A stretch of 64,000 bases of DNA from Erigeron canadensis (lineage: Eukaryota; Streptophyta; Magnoliopsida; Asterales; Asteraceae). The stretch covers positions 4,276,501 through 4,340,500 of the forward strand of contig NC_057768.1 of assembly GCF_010389155.1 (NCBI RefSeq). Direction: 5' to 3'. Every line of letters starts with the position of its first letter. Position 1 is the first letter of the stretch. This document shows, one piece after another, positions 12,286 through 23,271 of the stretch. Both the position numbers and the translations under genes were made by a program. The notes under the pieces are model-generated. The model was not told the DNA's origin, did not search any database, and saw only the letters and a program-made list of their open reading frames with translations.

Positions 12286-15200
12286 GTGGAACAAGCAAGA
12301 AACACCGATGATGTTGTCACAGGTACATTCCTTGTATATAATGTGCCTCTGCGTATTCTCTTTGATTCGGGAGCGAATAGATCATTTGTTGCAACTAGAG
12401 TAATTCACGTTATTCCCGTGTCTAAATCATGTTTAGAAAATACTTCGCAAGTTGAGGTTGGTGATGGTAGGATAGAATTTGTGAAGGATGTGTATGAAGG
12501 GTGTGAGATCAAAATTTTGTCGGAACTCTTCCAAGCCAATTTAATTCCTTTTCCGATGGGAGAGTTTGATATAATCTTGGGTATGGATTGGTTGAGCTCA
12601 TGTAATGCTAAAATCGCTTGTGATGAAAAATCCGTATATTTAAAAACTTCCAAAGGTGAAGACTTGGTGGTTTATGGTGATAAGAAGAAGCGTTCTATAC
12701 CCGTTTGTACTTTTGCTCGTGCCAAGCGTTATATGTCTCATGGTTGTCATGCTTATCTCGCTCACATTGTGGAGGTTGAGAAGAAACCTCTATCTATCCA
12801 AGACATTCCTATTGTTAATGATTTCGCCAATGTTTTTCCCGAAGACTTGTCGGGCATTCCTCCTGAACGGCAAGTCGAGTTTTCTATTGATCTTATTCCG
12901 GGGGCTAACCCAATTGCTAAGGCTCCTTACCGTTTAGCTCCAACAGAAATGCAAGAATTGATGAAACAACTTCAAGAGTTGTTAGACAAGGGCTTCATAC
13001 GACCGAGTAACTCTCCTTGGGGTGCACCGGTATTATTTGTAAAGAAGAAGGCTGCAAGTATGCGGATGTGTATCGACTATCGTGAGCTTAACAAGGTAAC
13101 CGTAAAGAACAAGTATCCTTTGCCTAGGATCGACGATTTATTCGATCAACTTCAAGGGGCCTCATATTTTTCAAAAATCGATCGTTCGGGTTACCATCAA
13201 CTCAAGGTACGTGAAGAAGATATTCCCAAAACCGCTTTCTGTACTCGTTATGGTCATTTTGAGTTTGTTGTCATGCCTTTTGGTCTTACTAATGCTCCCA
13301 CGGCCTTCATGGACCTCATGAATCGTGTTTGAAGTCCCATGCTTGACAAGTCCGTGATTGTTTTTATCGATGACATTCTAATTTATTCCAAAAGTTCTTC
13401 CGATCACGAAGTTCATCTAAGGGAGGTGTTGGAAGCCCTTCGTAAAGAGAAGCTCTATGCCAAGTTATCCAAGTGTGAATTTTGGTTACGGGAGGTGCAA
13501 TTCCTTGGTCATGTGGTTAATAGTGAAGGAATTATGGTAAACCCGGCTAAGATTAATGAGGTGATGAAGTAGGAGCAACCCAAGAGTCCCTCGGAGATTA
13601 GGAGTTTTCTTGGTTTGGCGGGCTATTATCGTCGTTTCATTCAAGATTTCTCTAAAATAGCTTCTCCCTTGACCAAATTAACCTCTAAAATAGCTTCTCC
13701 CTTGACCAAATTAACTCGCAAGAATATCAAGTTCGAATGGAAAGATGAACAAGAGAGGGCTTTTCAACAACTTTGTGAAAGGCTAAGTCAAGCACCGGTT
13801 CTTGTATTGCCCGATGGTCTTGAAGATATGTTGGTGTATTGTGATGCATCATCTAATGGCCTCAGTTGTGTTCTTATGCAACGAGGTAAAGTTATTGCTT
13901 ATGCTTCTAGGCAATTGAAAGAGCATGAAAAACGATATCCCACTCATGACTTGGAATTAGCGGCGGTGGTCTTTGCCTTGAAAATTTGGCGCCATTACCT
14001 ATGTGGAGTCAAGTTCACCATCTATTCCGATCATTAAAGCCTCAAGTATTTCTTTGAGCAAAGAAATCTCAACAATCGCCAACGAAGATGGCTAAATCTC
14101 TTGAAAGATTATGATTGCGAGATTTTGTATCATCCCGGGAAGGCTAATGTGGTAGCGGACGCTTTGAGTCGGAAGAGTTCTCATCATGCCCTAGTCGTTT
14201 CTCCTCTTTAGGTTTTGATCACCAACGATTTCTTGGATCAAATTAGAGAAGCTCAAGAGAAGGCTTTGCAACGGGATCCTAAAAGAGAAAGAATTCAAGG
14301 CCAATTGCAATATTTCACTAAGGATTCTCGTGGCCTTTACGTTTTGGGAGGATTTGGATTCCATTCTCTTGTGACTTGAAGCAAGTTCTCCTCGATGAGG
14401 CTCACAAATCCAAGTATTTCATTCACCCCGGTGCTACAAAGATGTATCATGATTTGAAAGTAGAATATTGGTGGCCCGGTATGAAACGTGATGTAGTGAA
14501 GTATGTAGAGAAATGTTTGACTTGTACACAAGTGAAAGCGGAGCGTCAAAAGCCTTATGGTATGTTACAACCGTTGGAAATTCCCAAATGGAAGTGGGAA
14601 GAGATCACCATGGATTTCATCACGAAATTGCACAAGACCCCTAGAAACCAATTTGATACAATATGGGTGGTAGTTGATAGACTAACCAAGAGTGCCTTGT
14701 TTCTCCCTATCCGTGAGGCATCGTCATCCAAAGTGTTGGCAAAGATCTACGTGAAAGAAGTTGTAGCTAGACATGGAGTTCCTATCTCTATTGTTTCGGA
14801 TAGAGACACTCGTTTCACTTCTCACTTTTGGCGGAAATTTCATGAAGATATGGGTACCAAGCTCAAGCTTAGCACCGCCTACCACCCACAAGCGGATGGC
14901 CAAAGTGAGAGAACCATTCAAACGCTTGAAGACATGCTTCGAGCATGTATAATTGACTTTGGAGACACTTGAGATCTTCACTTGCCTTTGGTAGAATTCT
15001 CATACAACAATAGCTATCATTCTAGTATTCAAATGCCGCCGTATGAAATGTTGTATGGAAGAAAGTGTCGATCTCCAATTTGTTGGGGAGAAGTAGGTCA
15101 AAGAGAAATAGGTGGCATGGAAGTGGTGCTGAAAACCATTGAGAAGATAGATGTGATCAAGGAAAGATTGAAAGCGTCTCAAGACCGACAGAAGTCGTAT

Positions 15201-15671
15201 GCGGATAAACATAGAAGGCCAATTGAATTTAATGTTGATGATTGTGTCTTGTTGAAAGTCTCCCCATGGAAAGGTGTGTTACGATTCCGAAAGCGTGGAA
15301 AGTTAAGCCCTCGTTTTATTGGCCCATTCAAGATTTTGGCTAAGGTGGGCAAGGTTGCATACCGTTTGGAGTTACCGGAAGAGTTATCGGGAATTCACCC
15401 TACTTTTCATGTGTCACATCTTAGAAAATGTCTTGCCGACGAGTCTTCCTATGTACCATTGAATGAGATTGAAGTTGATAATAAGTTGAATTATATTGAA
15501 GAACCGATTGCCATAGTCGAGGAAAAACTTAGAAGAGTACAAAATAAGACGGTAAGAACTTATAAGAGTTTGTGGAAGCACGGTAAGTTGTCCGATTACA
15601 CATGGGAGTCCGAGCACGATGTTCTTGTTTACTATCCATCATTGCATATGGCTTGGATCACGAGGCCGTGA
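12286..15671 (+). pseudogene. Ty3/gypsy pol: protease, RT, RNase H, integrase, chromodomain
   Basis: Aspartic protease: [10 protein letters not shown] near 12360. [22 protein letters not shown] through [13 protein letters not shown] and the catalytic FIDDILIYS near 13370, with KIDRSGYHQ one residue short of the usual KIDLRSGYHQ. RNase H: about 13790-14170. Integrase: HHCC finger near 14400-14530, then the D, D and E motifs (TMDF, SDRDTRF, QSERT). A chromodomain-like tail (about 15490-15660) ends at TGA 15669-15671. Breaks: TGA 13330-13332, TAG 13570-13572, TAA 14035-14037, TAG 14209-14211, a frameshift near 14345-14355, and TGA 14970-14972. Several suit G-to-A or C-to-T transitions. A 33-bp tandem duplication (about 13648-13713) repeats [11 protein letters not shown] in the RT/RNase H connection. 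Catalytic residues remain, but no full protein can be made. Confidence 0.9.
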
Positions 15672-15693
15672 TCCGTTCCAAGTGGGGGAGAGT

Positions 15694-17650
15694 TGTAACA
15701 CCCCAAGATTTTAAGGTAAAAGAAATTAATCCCTTTTCATAGTTTTGACATTCAATTAATTTCCTAGTATTTTATTTTTGGATATGGGGTTAATTTAGTT
15801 GGAACTTTAGCGGATAGCGGGTAAATACCCACATTTGGAGAGATGGGTCGTGGCATCTTCAGGAAGTGCCAACCACCCCTTTTGATTATGACTCATGCTT
15901 CCACCTTATTTCTTTCTTCCCCCATCATTTTTTTCATGCAATTCCTCTCTTTCTTTTCAAAATCAAGCTAAAATCCTTCAATTCAAGGACAAGAACATTC
16001 ATAATAATCATCACCATCATATAATCTTCATTCAAGAAATTGAAAAGCTAGAGTTTGTGGGTTTTGTGTGGTGGTGGCCGAAAATTTCAAAGAAGAAAAA
16101 GGGGAAAAAAGAATTTTCAATTTAAGTCTTGAATTAGCTCCTTGAATCTTGAGGTATTGAATTCCCTTAAATTAATTTGTATCTTTTTGGAAAATTAGGG
16201 TTCATGGATGAACCAATTTGGGGGTTTTTGCTAGAAATTGAATTATGGTTAGTTTTCCCCAATTCCTTAGTTAACCTAGTTGTTATTGAGTTATATGATG
16301 CATTTGATTATGAAATTTTTAAGGTTATGGTGATAATTTGAGTTTTGAGAAAATATGAGTTTTGCTAGTTAATGAAATATGGATGAAAATGGTAGGCTGA
16401 ACTACCTAATGCTAATCTTAAGGTTGGAAGTAACTCAATGACAAATGGGTTGCGTTTTGGGTTTAGAAAAGGCTAGTGATTGAGAATGGCTAGGTTGAAC
16501 TAGTCAAGCTGTGAATGTAAGCTTATGCATTTTATGACATGATTTTTAGGTTGAAGCTTGCTTGTGCTTGTTGTTTAGCGTTATTCTCTTTGATTGCGGA
16601 GGAGGTGAGTATATTTGCATCCCTTATGTTTACGTTGGGTCAATTACCATGAGATGTGAATGTTCCAAGCATGGTAATTGATTTGGCATGAAGCCCATGT
16701 GGGGCATTGTTTATGAGGCCTAAGAACCTCCGGGGCCTAAGAATCCCGATAGTTGATGTGATATGAGGCCTAAGAACCTCCGGGGCCTAAGAATCCCGAT
16801 AGATATGATTGTTTAGCTTATATGGATCCATATATGTATTGTTTGTGTGCAAGGTGAATATGTAAATGTGACATGACGATGCCATAGGTTACATGTGAAA
16901 GTCCTTGTACTATGCCCTCCTTCGTATTCGTAAATGTATGCAAGTATATTCACTAAGCCTTTGCTTATATTTTAGTTGTTTACACTCTTATAGGTAGTTC
17001 CGGAAGAAGGAACTAGTGTTGTTGATTTGAAGAAAACTAAATTAGAGCTTGAAGTAACCTTTGGAAGTTCTTGAAGGTATTTAGGTCATCCTTGGATGGA
17101 TGACAATCTTTTGGTGTAGATACCTAGTTGTCCCTCTCCTTTGACTCATGGTACATTTTGTTTTGGAGTCATGTTTCAGTAACATTTCTGTAAATGCTCA
17201 AGTTGTAAGGTTTTTGGAAGTTGGTATGGTCGCTTTTGGGCGATATTGTTGCCAAAACGGGTAAATGACCCGTTAGGGTTGATCTTGGATTTATGAAATA
17301 AACTATGTTGTAATTGTGTTTAAAATGTGTCTATGAAGTTGTTATAAATCTCTAGAAAGTGTCTTTCAGCTGTTGGTTCGAAATTTAATGGTTACAAGTT
17401 CATGGTCGAAATGAGTGTTAGGGTTGCTGTCAGGTGGTCCACTGCGGCGCAGTGGGGGTGACTTTGCCCACTGCGGCGCAGTGGAATCCCACGGAAACAA
17501 TTTTGGTTATTCCCACTGCGGCGCAGTGGGAGATGTGTCAAACCCACTGCGGCGCAGTGGGGCATGTTCAAGTTCTGGCCAAGGATATCCACTGCGGCGC
17601 AGTGGGATATAAAAAAAAAGAATTCTTATATTTTCGGTTTATCGAGTCTG
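15694..17650 (+). repeat. 3' LTR of the Ty3/gypsy element
   Basis: Begins TGTAACACCCC directly after the polypurine tract AGTGGGGGAGAG (15681-15692), the expected junction. Inside, the block GAGGCCTAAGAACC...AATCCCGATAG occurs twice in tandem (about 16713-16801), and five 17-bp palindromes occupy 17439-17605. The 3' terminus is not the expected GTTACA. Sequence turns into Harbinger coding DNA near 17650-17660, so the exact end is uncertain and the LTR may be slightly truncated. Confidence 0.7.
17439..17605. repeat. array of five GC-rich 17-bp palindromes
   Basis: CCACTGCGGCGCAGTGG occurs identically at 17439-17455, 17468-17484, 17513-17529, 17544-17560 and 17589-17605. Each is a perfect odd palindrome, with arms CCACTGCG/CGCAGTGG around a central G. 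Start-to-start spacings are 29, 45, 31 and 45 bp, and the spacers differ from each other. The array sits in the last 220 bases of the LTR in otherwise AT-rich DNA. Confidence 0.95.
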
Positions 17651-17655
17651 GTCCT

Positions 17656-18303
17656 TTCATCACCCCTCGTGTATTGCCCCTTTAAGTGTCTAGGGCACAT
17701 CCTCCATTCGATGTGTGTACAATCTAGACTACCAAACATTCCTGGAATGTGGTGTCTTTCTTCATGAGCTTGTGTGATGAGAGCAATGTCATGAGATGTC
17801 GGCCTACGTAAGAACTCCTTTTGATACAAATTGACGAGCGCATCACAAAAGTACTCCATGGTCTCGCGTCCCATTCTAGCAGCCATACATAAATACTCGT
17901 CATGCGCGTCTGAAGGTTCACCCGTAGACAGTTGCTTGATCGCCGATGTGCACTTTTGAAAAGCACTGCAACTTTTTTTACCCTGTGCGTCGTACCCCTC
18001 TTAAAAGTAGCTAAAGTTAGCTTCAATATCACCAACAATCTTCAAAAACAACCTTTTGCTCATGCGAAAACGATGACGAAAAAATGGTTCGTCAAACTTT
18101 GAGTCTTCAACGAAGTAGACACGCATTAGTATCGCGTGAGCTTCTTCCCGGTCTCGATCAATATACCTACGAGTGTCGGTAGAGGTGCCGGTATCTTCAA
18201 GCTCGGCGTACACTTGAATAAAAAACTGAAAAGTACTCCCCGTAGACGAATCGTTTAACTCCGGTGGAACACAAAATGAAGAAGATGAGGAAGAGGAATC
18301 CAT
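17656..18303 (-). pseudogene. PIF/Harbinger transposase, N-terminal half, truncated
   Basis: Reads on the minus strand from ATG at 18301-18303. A Ser-rich start ([10 protein letters not shown]) leads to [19 protein letters not shown], typical of HARBI1/ALP1-like transposases, then FLRRPTSHDI and GMFGSLDCTHIEWRMCP, which holds the first catalytic Asp, and finally GQYTRGD. There it stops, beside the LTR end near 17650, so the second Asp and the Glu are missing. One in-frame TAA (18001-18003) breaks the frame after ANFSYF; the frame is otherwise continuous. It is related to, but clearly distinct from, the transposase at 29.1-30.5 kb. The protein would have cut and pasted DNA at TTA/TAA targets; this copy cannot. 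Confidence 0.87.
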
Positions 18304-18619
18304 TTTTTAGTAATGTGGTGTTTTTTTTTGGTGGAAGTGTGAAGATATGTTTTGTTTGGTGTTTTTTTTGGTTAAAAAAGAAGAGTATTTATAGATAAAT
18401 AGGTAGGGGAATTTTATCTTTTTTTAATTAACTTCACACGGTCACTTTAAGGTGGACCCCACCCCTCATACGCTCCTCCCAACGGTCGAAATTGAGCATC
18501 CCTCGCCGGGCTTTAATGCCACTCCACTCCATGCCGCTGCCATGTCGTGGGGATGGCGCCGGTGTTCCCTCGGCGGCATGGCATGCCGTTACCCATGCCG
18601 TCCACCACTCCCTTCCCCC
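17656..18619 (-). mobile_element. truncated PIF/Harbinger element with one TIR
   Basis: Right of the transposase start lies an AT-rich 5' region with a TATTTATAG motif near 18387. The element ends at 18619 in CCCTTCCCCC followed by TTA. Read inward the terminus is GGGGGAAGGGAGTGG, close to the TIR GGGGGAGGGAGCCG of the small-ORF elements at 25.3 and 35.9 kb. The other end is missing at the LTR junction. Confidence 0.6.
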
Positions 18620-18622
18620 TTA

Positions 18623-18978
18623 CTTGTTCGAACATTAACTCAGGATACGACATCAGAAAACTTAACCATATAACGGTAAAGTTTTACACATACCTTAAAT
18701 GACTAAGTTTGTGATCATTGGCTATACAATTACGGCTGAGATTGGATCGATTTGGCCCAAAGCCGAAACCCGAACCGAATTATTCGGTTATTTCGGTTTC
18801 TCAGTTTGGTTTGGATCAGTTTCGGTTTTAAATTGTTTTTTTCATTTTGGGCTTGGACTAAAAGTTTCAGGTCTAAAGCTAAAAAAAAACCCCAAAATAA
18901 CTTTCTTTATAAACTCATTGCCAAACAATACTTATCACTTATCAGCATAATAAAAAAGAAACAAAAAGAAGTGGTAAC
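18623..18978. other. intergenic DNA without a gene
   Basis: Contains repeated TTCGGTT/CGAACCGAA motifs (about 18760-18860), typical of decayed repeats. No coding evidence. Confidence 0.4.
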
Positions 18979-19254
18979 GGGTCTGTTTGGCAATGGGATT
19001 TTAGGGGCTTTTAAGGGCTTAAAAGCCGTTAGCTTTTAAAAATAAGCTTCTTTAAAAATTATAGCCCTGTCTGGTAGTACATAAGAAATTGAAAGCCCCA
19101 GCCCCGAAAAACTCCTAAAAGCCCCAAAAGGTCTTTAAAATAAAAGCTCGTAGGAAGAGAGTTGAAAAAAAAAGCCTCAGCCCCTAGCCCCAACCTTAAG
19201 CTTCAGTCCCAAACCCTTAAGCCCCAACTCCAATCTTTTGTGCCAAACATATCC
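18979..19254. mobile_element. MITE-like element with GTTTGGCA termini
   Basis: Left GGGTCTGTTTGGCAA and right, reverse complemented, GGATATGTTTGGCAC form imperfect TIRs. The inside is rich in AAAGCCCC/GGGGCTTTT in both orientations. The target duplication is not clear. Probably a hAT-like MITE. Confidence 0.5.
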
Positions 19255-20270
19255 AACAAGATAACCGAGCGAAACTGGGAAAAAAACGACTTTTAGAAAA
19301 GTCGAAATTGAATCCCACAATTTCTTCTTTTGTATGGCTTTTTTGGGTTCGGTTTTGTTAGGTTTATTCGGTTTTTGATTTGATAGTTGGATTTTTGCTC
19401 GCCCCTTAGTTTAATAATATAGTTTTTGGGAGGTGATGGTGGTACAATAGATTTTGATTAATATACCAAAATTGTACTGTAGATGCTTTTATAAAATTTG
19501 CATAGTAAGTTTATCAAAAAGATCATCTCCGGTATTTTTTGATTTGTTTTATTTTAACCGCTTTACTTTTTATATTTTGGTTGAACAATGAAATTTTAAA
19601 ACTAGTCACATTTTATTCATTGTGTGACTCTAATATTAAAAAGGACTATAGAATCTTGTTTACGATTTAATATGTCATGATGTAGCTTATGGAGATGATT
19701 GGATACAATTTGGGTTCTCAAAACAATCTGCATTTGAATTTCCCCAAACACTATACAATTAAGATTTCGAGAATCCTCACATAATGCGTCGCTTAACAAG
19801 ATTTTACAATCTTATATGGCATTCGAGTTACTCAATGGAATAAGAAAACCTAACATTAAAAATTATTCCGACAAGTAAAATTAAGAAAAATAAGAATAGT
19901 TGAAAAGCTTTTATTGGGCCAAATTTATACAAAGCAACCTATGTTATTGGGTCGAGCTAATCAAGACCAACAAATACAGCAACAAAAAATCAAAAACCAA
20001 TTATTCTAATTTGGGTCAAGATTGCCTCGTTTGTTTTTCTTTCTCGAGAGGTTTACGTGATTACGTCTGAATCTTCAAGTATCTGAATCTGAATGAAATA
20101 TAGGTGTTTGTTTTCTAAAAATATCTGAATACTAATAAACATTTATTAGTATCTTTAACTATAATTAAAACATAGATAAATGAAAGAATTGTTTTTAATA
20201 TTTAACATATAGAAAATGTATACGAAATTATATAACCACATATATAATATATGAGAAAAGTGAGTATGGG
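19255..20270. other. AT-rich intergenic DNA
   Basis: No gene seen. GCCTCGTTTGTTTTTC at about 20025 resembles a MITE terminus, with a reverse-complement partner (AACAAACGAGGCC) near 22450, but the two are too far apart to assign to one element. Confidence 0.35.
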
Positions 20271-20416
20271 GCTATTATGCACCCAACTTGGGTAAAAAAT
20301 CTCTCACATATCAATATTTTAATATTTTGAATAAATGTTTGGCCCCTCATAATTTTTATGGTTTAAAAAAAGATATGTGAAAGATTTTTCACTCAACTTA
20401 GATGCCTAACAGCATC
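20271..20416. mobile_element. small foldback MITE
   Basis: 20271-20312 and 20372-20416 are imperfect reverse complements around AAAAATCTCTCACATATC and GATATGTGAAAGATTTTT, with a 60-base AT-rich loop. No coding capacity. Confidence 0.6.
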
Positions 20417-21261
20417 ATATTTTCTTTCCCATAATAGATTCGTCCCTTTTATCTTCTGTATACTTCACATAATTGCATTTACCCCTTATCAAAAGTTTTG
20501 GATAAAACCAAAATGTCAAAAACCCATTTTGTAGTATTTCTTTCTTTTTCCTGCACCACCATAAGATACCTACCTACTTATCTCACATCCTCCATGAGAT
20601 CCACACACAAACACATATCAAATTACATAATCCACATACATAACCCTCTATTTTTTATTAATTGTTTTTATAAGTCAAATCTTTTTTATAAGATAAATAT
20701 TAATAAAACATGAGAGACACAAACTGATGCACAAACCAAACTTCATTTCAATCTTAAATTGAACACAAAAAGACAATTGACTTTGCACACTTGTCAATAA
20801 TTGAATGGTGACTCTTTATAAGTATATTATTATTACAAGTGATAATAACCCATATTTGTTTTTCCTATAACTGACTAATAAACTCGGGTTCAACCCGGAC
20901 CGCTTAATTAAAAAGTTAAAACGAACAAATATATAGACTTATATATGTAATTTAGGAGAGTTTTATGTATGTCTAGTTCAACCCTATTTGCTTCTTTGGT
21001 TTGCTGGGAGGGAGGTTAGGGGAGTTCTTACACATACCGCTCGTAATTGTTGGATTCCTGTTTGGTTGTATGCACATGGAAATGTTTAATAGGTTTAAAT
21101 GCCCTTTTTACTATGTATTGTCCATTTTGCGCTAAAGTGTGTAATGTGGTGTCTGCTATTCTTATTTAATTGTAATGTAGTCAGACGATATTTGACCGAC
21201 ATGTGTGGTTACTAAAATTTTTACACTCTCTATCTTTTGCCTCTTTTTGGCGAGAAATCCT
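20417..21261. other. intergenic DNA without a gene
   Basis: AT-rich, with no supportable coding region or intact repeat boundary. Confidence 0.4.
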
Positions 21262-21366
21262 TTTAGAAGCAACCTTTGTACCTTCATGTAGGGGTAAGGT
21301 TGTCTACATTCTACCTCCCCCAAACTCGGTTTTTGCCGGATTGGGTATCGTTGTTGTTGTTGTATG
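21262..21366 (+). mobile_element. SINE 3' fragment with TTG tail
   Basis: The block AGGGGTAAGGTTGTCTACAT, a CTACCTCCCCCAAACTC stretch, GGATTGGGTATCG and a (GTT)n tail matches the 3' half of a widespread tRNA-derived plant SINE (TS/Au-like). The tRNA-like 5' part with A and B boxes is not evident, so this is a 5'-truncated copy. Confidence 0.7.
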
Positions 21367-23268
21367 TAATTTGTTGTCAATATATTACGAGTATATTTTT
21401 TGATATGGAGATAGCAATATATTTATAAAGATGAAAATTAATATATAAACTGATAAGGGTGATGAAAAAGGAAAAAGTAACTAACATAAATCAATGGTAG
21501 ATATAAAATTAAAATTAAAGAACTTAAGAAAAATAATTTGTAGAAAATAAAGAGCTTAAAGAGTTTTTGAAAATAAAAAAAAACAATTATGACATCATAC
21601 ATTTTTAAAAATAGCTTTACAAAAAATGTTAGCATGCCACATAAGGAAAAAAGTTCTAGAAACAATTCTCTTTTAATAATATAAGAGATATCTTACATTT
21701 TATTAAGTTTTATATAAATATAAATACATGGTATTTTTTATTTTTTTATCACGAACATTTTTACTTAAGTTTTATTAAAGTTGGAGGTGTTTCAAAAAAA
21801 ATATATTTATTAATATTTTATTGATTTCGTATTTTCTAGTCCTTATTTCTATATTTATAAGATTATCCTAAAAAGTTTATAATTATTTAAGGTAAAATAA
21901 TCATTTTTAACAACTTAAAAGTAATTCTGATTTATATTATATAATAAAAAATGGTTTAGGTTGGGTTGCGAATGTAAGTGAAAAATTGAGAGAGATTGGA
22001 TTGTATAGGTAGAAGAGAGAAAAATTAGTTTTTAATTAAAAATTGGGTTGATGGAGTTCACTGATGTGGGTAGTCTAAGGAACGCAAAGAAAATAAATCC
22101 CACAAAGAATCTTGATTTCGACCGGGCGACCGAAGATGGTGGGTGGCTGAACTTAACCAACGATGGGCGGCTAAAGCCTGAGCAGCAAAGGGTTGGACTC
22201 GATAGGTGGTTGGTGGTTGAATGGTGAATTCAACCGACGGCAGTGACATACGGTGGGATGACACCGACACAAGTTTTTCTTTAAAAGAAAATGAAGACAG
22301 ATGTAAAAAAAGAAAGTTTTAAGTCTGACCGAAAAATAGGCTGCTAAGAAGTTTATGGCTTTGGATCTTGAGAGAAAAACAAACGCCTAAAACTCTGGAA
22401 ACTTCTGACCGAAAATAAGATTAGAGGGTATTAAGAGTTTAGAGGTGAAAACAAACGAGGCCCTCAATAGGTTTACTAGTCCACTTTTTTCAGCTAGAGA
22501 AATGACCCCCTTTGTATGCCATAAGGCCCAAAACTGTCCTATTCGATAATGTAGAATAGAAGACTCCATGTATGATTTTTATTACATCCGTTTAATCTAG
22601 TTAATAGTGAAGTTCCCAATTTTATTTTCGTTCGAGTCAGTTTATGTATGCAAGTAAGCCCCTTTACAGTGAAGAAATCATTCGGGTATTCCTTCTTACA
22701 CGAGTGATCCAACTATTCTGTCTCAAGACTTTAGTGTCAATTTCCCAATCAGATCAGTTAAACACTTGGGCTCTTCATTGGCCCGCCCTCAAAACAAATT
22801 TTTCCGGTCCCAATTTTGTTTCCATTCTCCTTACAGTTTTACCCAAAGATCAATGTCTGCCTCAATTCCGAAACTACATTGATTAAAACCCATAAAAAAA
22901 AATTAATATATGTACACCACCGTTTAAAAAAAAACATATATGTATACGAGTAAATGCTATGATATATCGATAAGAAAATGATATACCCAGTTAACTTATT
23001 TTTTTAAAAACTTGGAATTATAGTGAGTTCAATAATGTAAGGCAAATCATCAGAAATTTAGCCACGAGTTTGGACTTTGGAGTATCGGACGCTCAAGGAT
23101 GATGTGTTGGATATTGGGACCAAACAAGGAAAATAATACGATGATACATTTGATTACATAAATGTTATTGAGCCAGCTGTTGCTCCTCACTTACTATGGT
23201 CCCATAGTTTTGATCAAGGAAAATGATTAATCACCTAATTTATATGCTTAAAAATCAACCTAAAATCT
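21367..23268. other. AT-rich intergenic DNA
   Basis: No recognisable gene. The stretch 22030-22270 is GC-richer but has no convincing reading frame. AACAAACGAGGCC near 22450 is a possible MITE end. Confidence 0.4.
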
Positions 23269-23271
23269 TAA

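Larger units (their letters stand above)
10828..17650 (+). mobile_element. Ty3/gypsy chromovirus (Tekay-like), 5' end lost in gap, 3' LTR present
   Basis: The order after the gap is untranslated leader, gag, protease, RT, RNase H, integrase, chromodomain-like tail, polypurine tract and 3' LTR. Protease-RT-RNase H-integrase order defines Ty3/gypsy, and the C-terminal chromodomain-like segment points to a chromovirus, most likely Tekay/Del. No 5' LTR or primer site is visible. Gag and pol share one frame but are broken by seven stops and one frameshift, so the copy is dead. The 3' end abuts a Harbinger fragment near 17650. Confidence 0.85.

Noticed and set aside
17439..17605. CRISPR-like array (identical repeats, variable spacers)
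   Set aside because: Repeats are only 17 bp and perfect palindromes, spacers are 12-28 bp and irregular, there are no cas genes, and the host is a plant LTR element.
20025..22465. One long element between GCCTCGTTTGTTTT and AACAAACGAGGCC
   Set aside because: The termini are complementary but 2.4 kb apart, with unrelated repeats between them and no target duplication; they are more likely ends of separate small MITEs.
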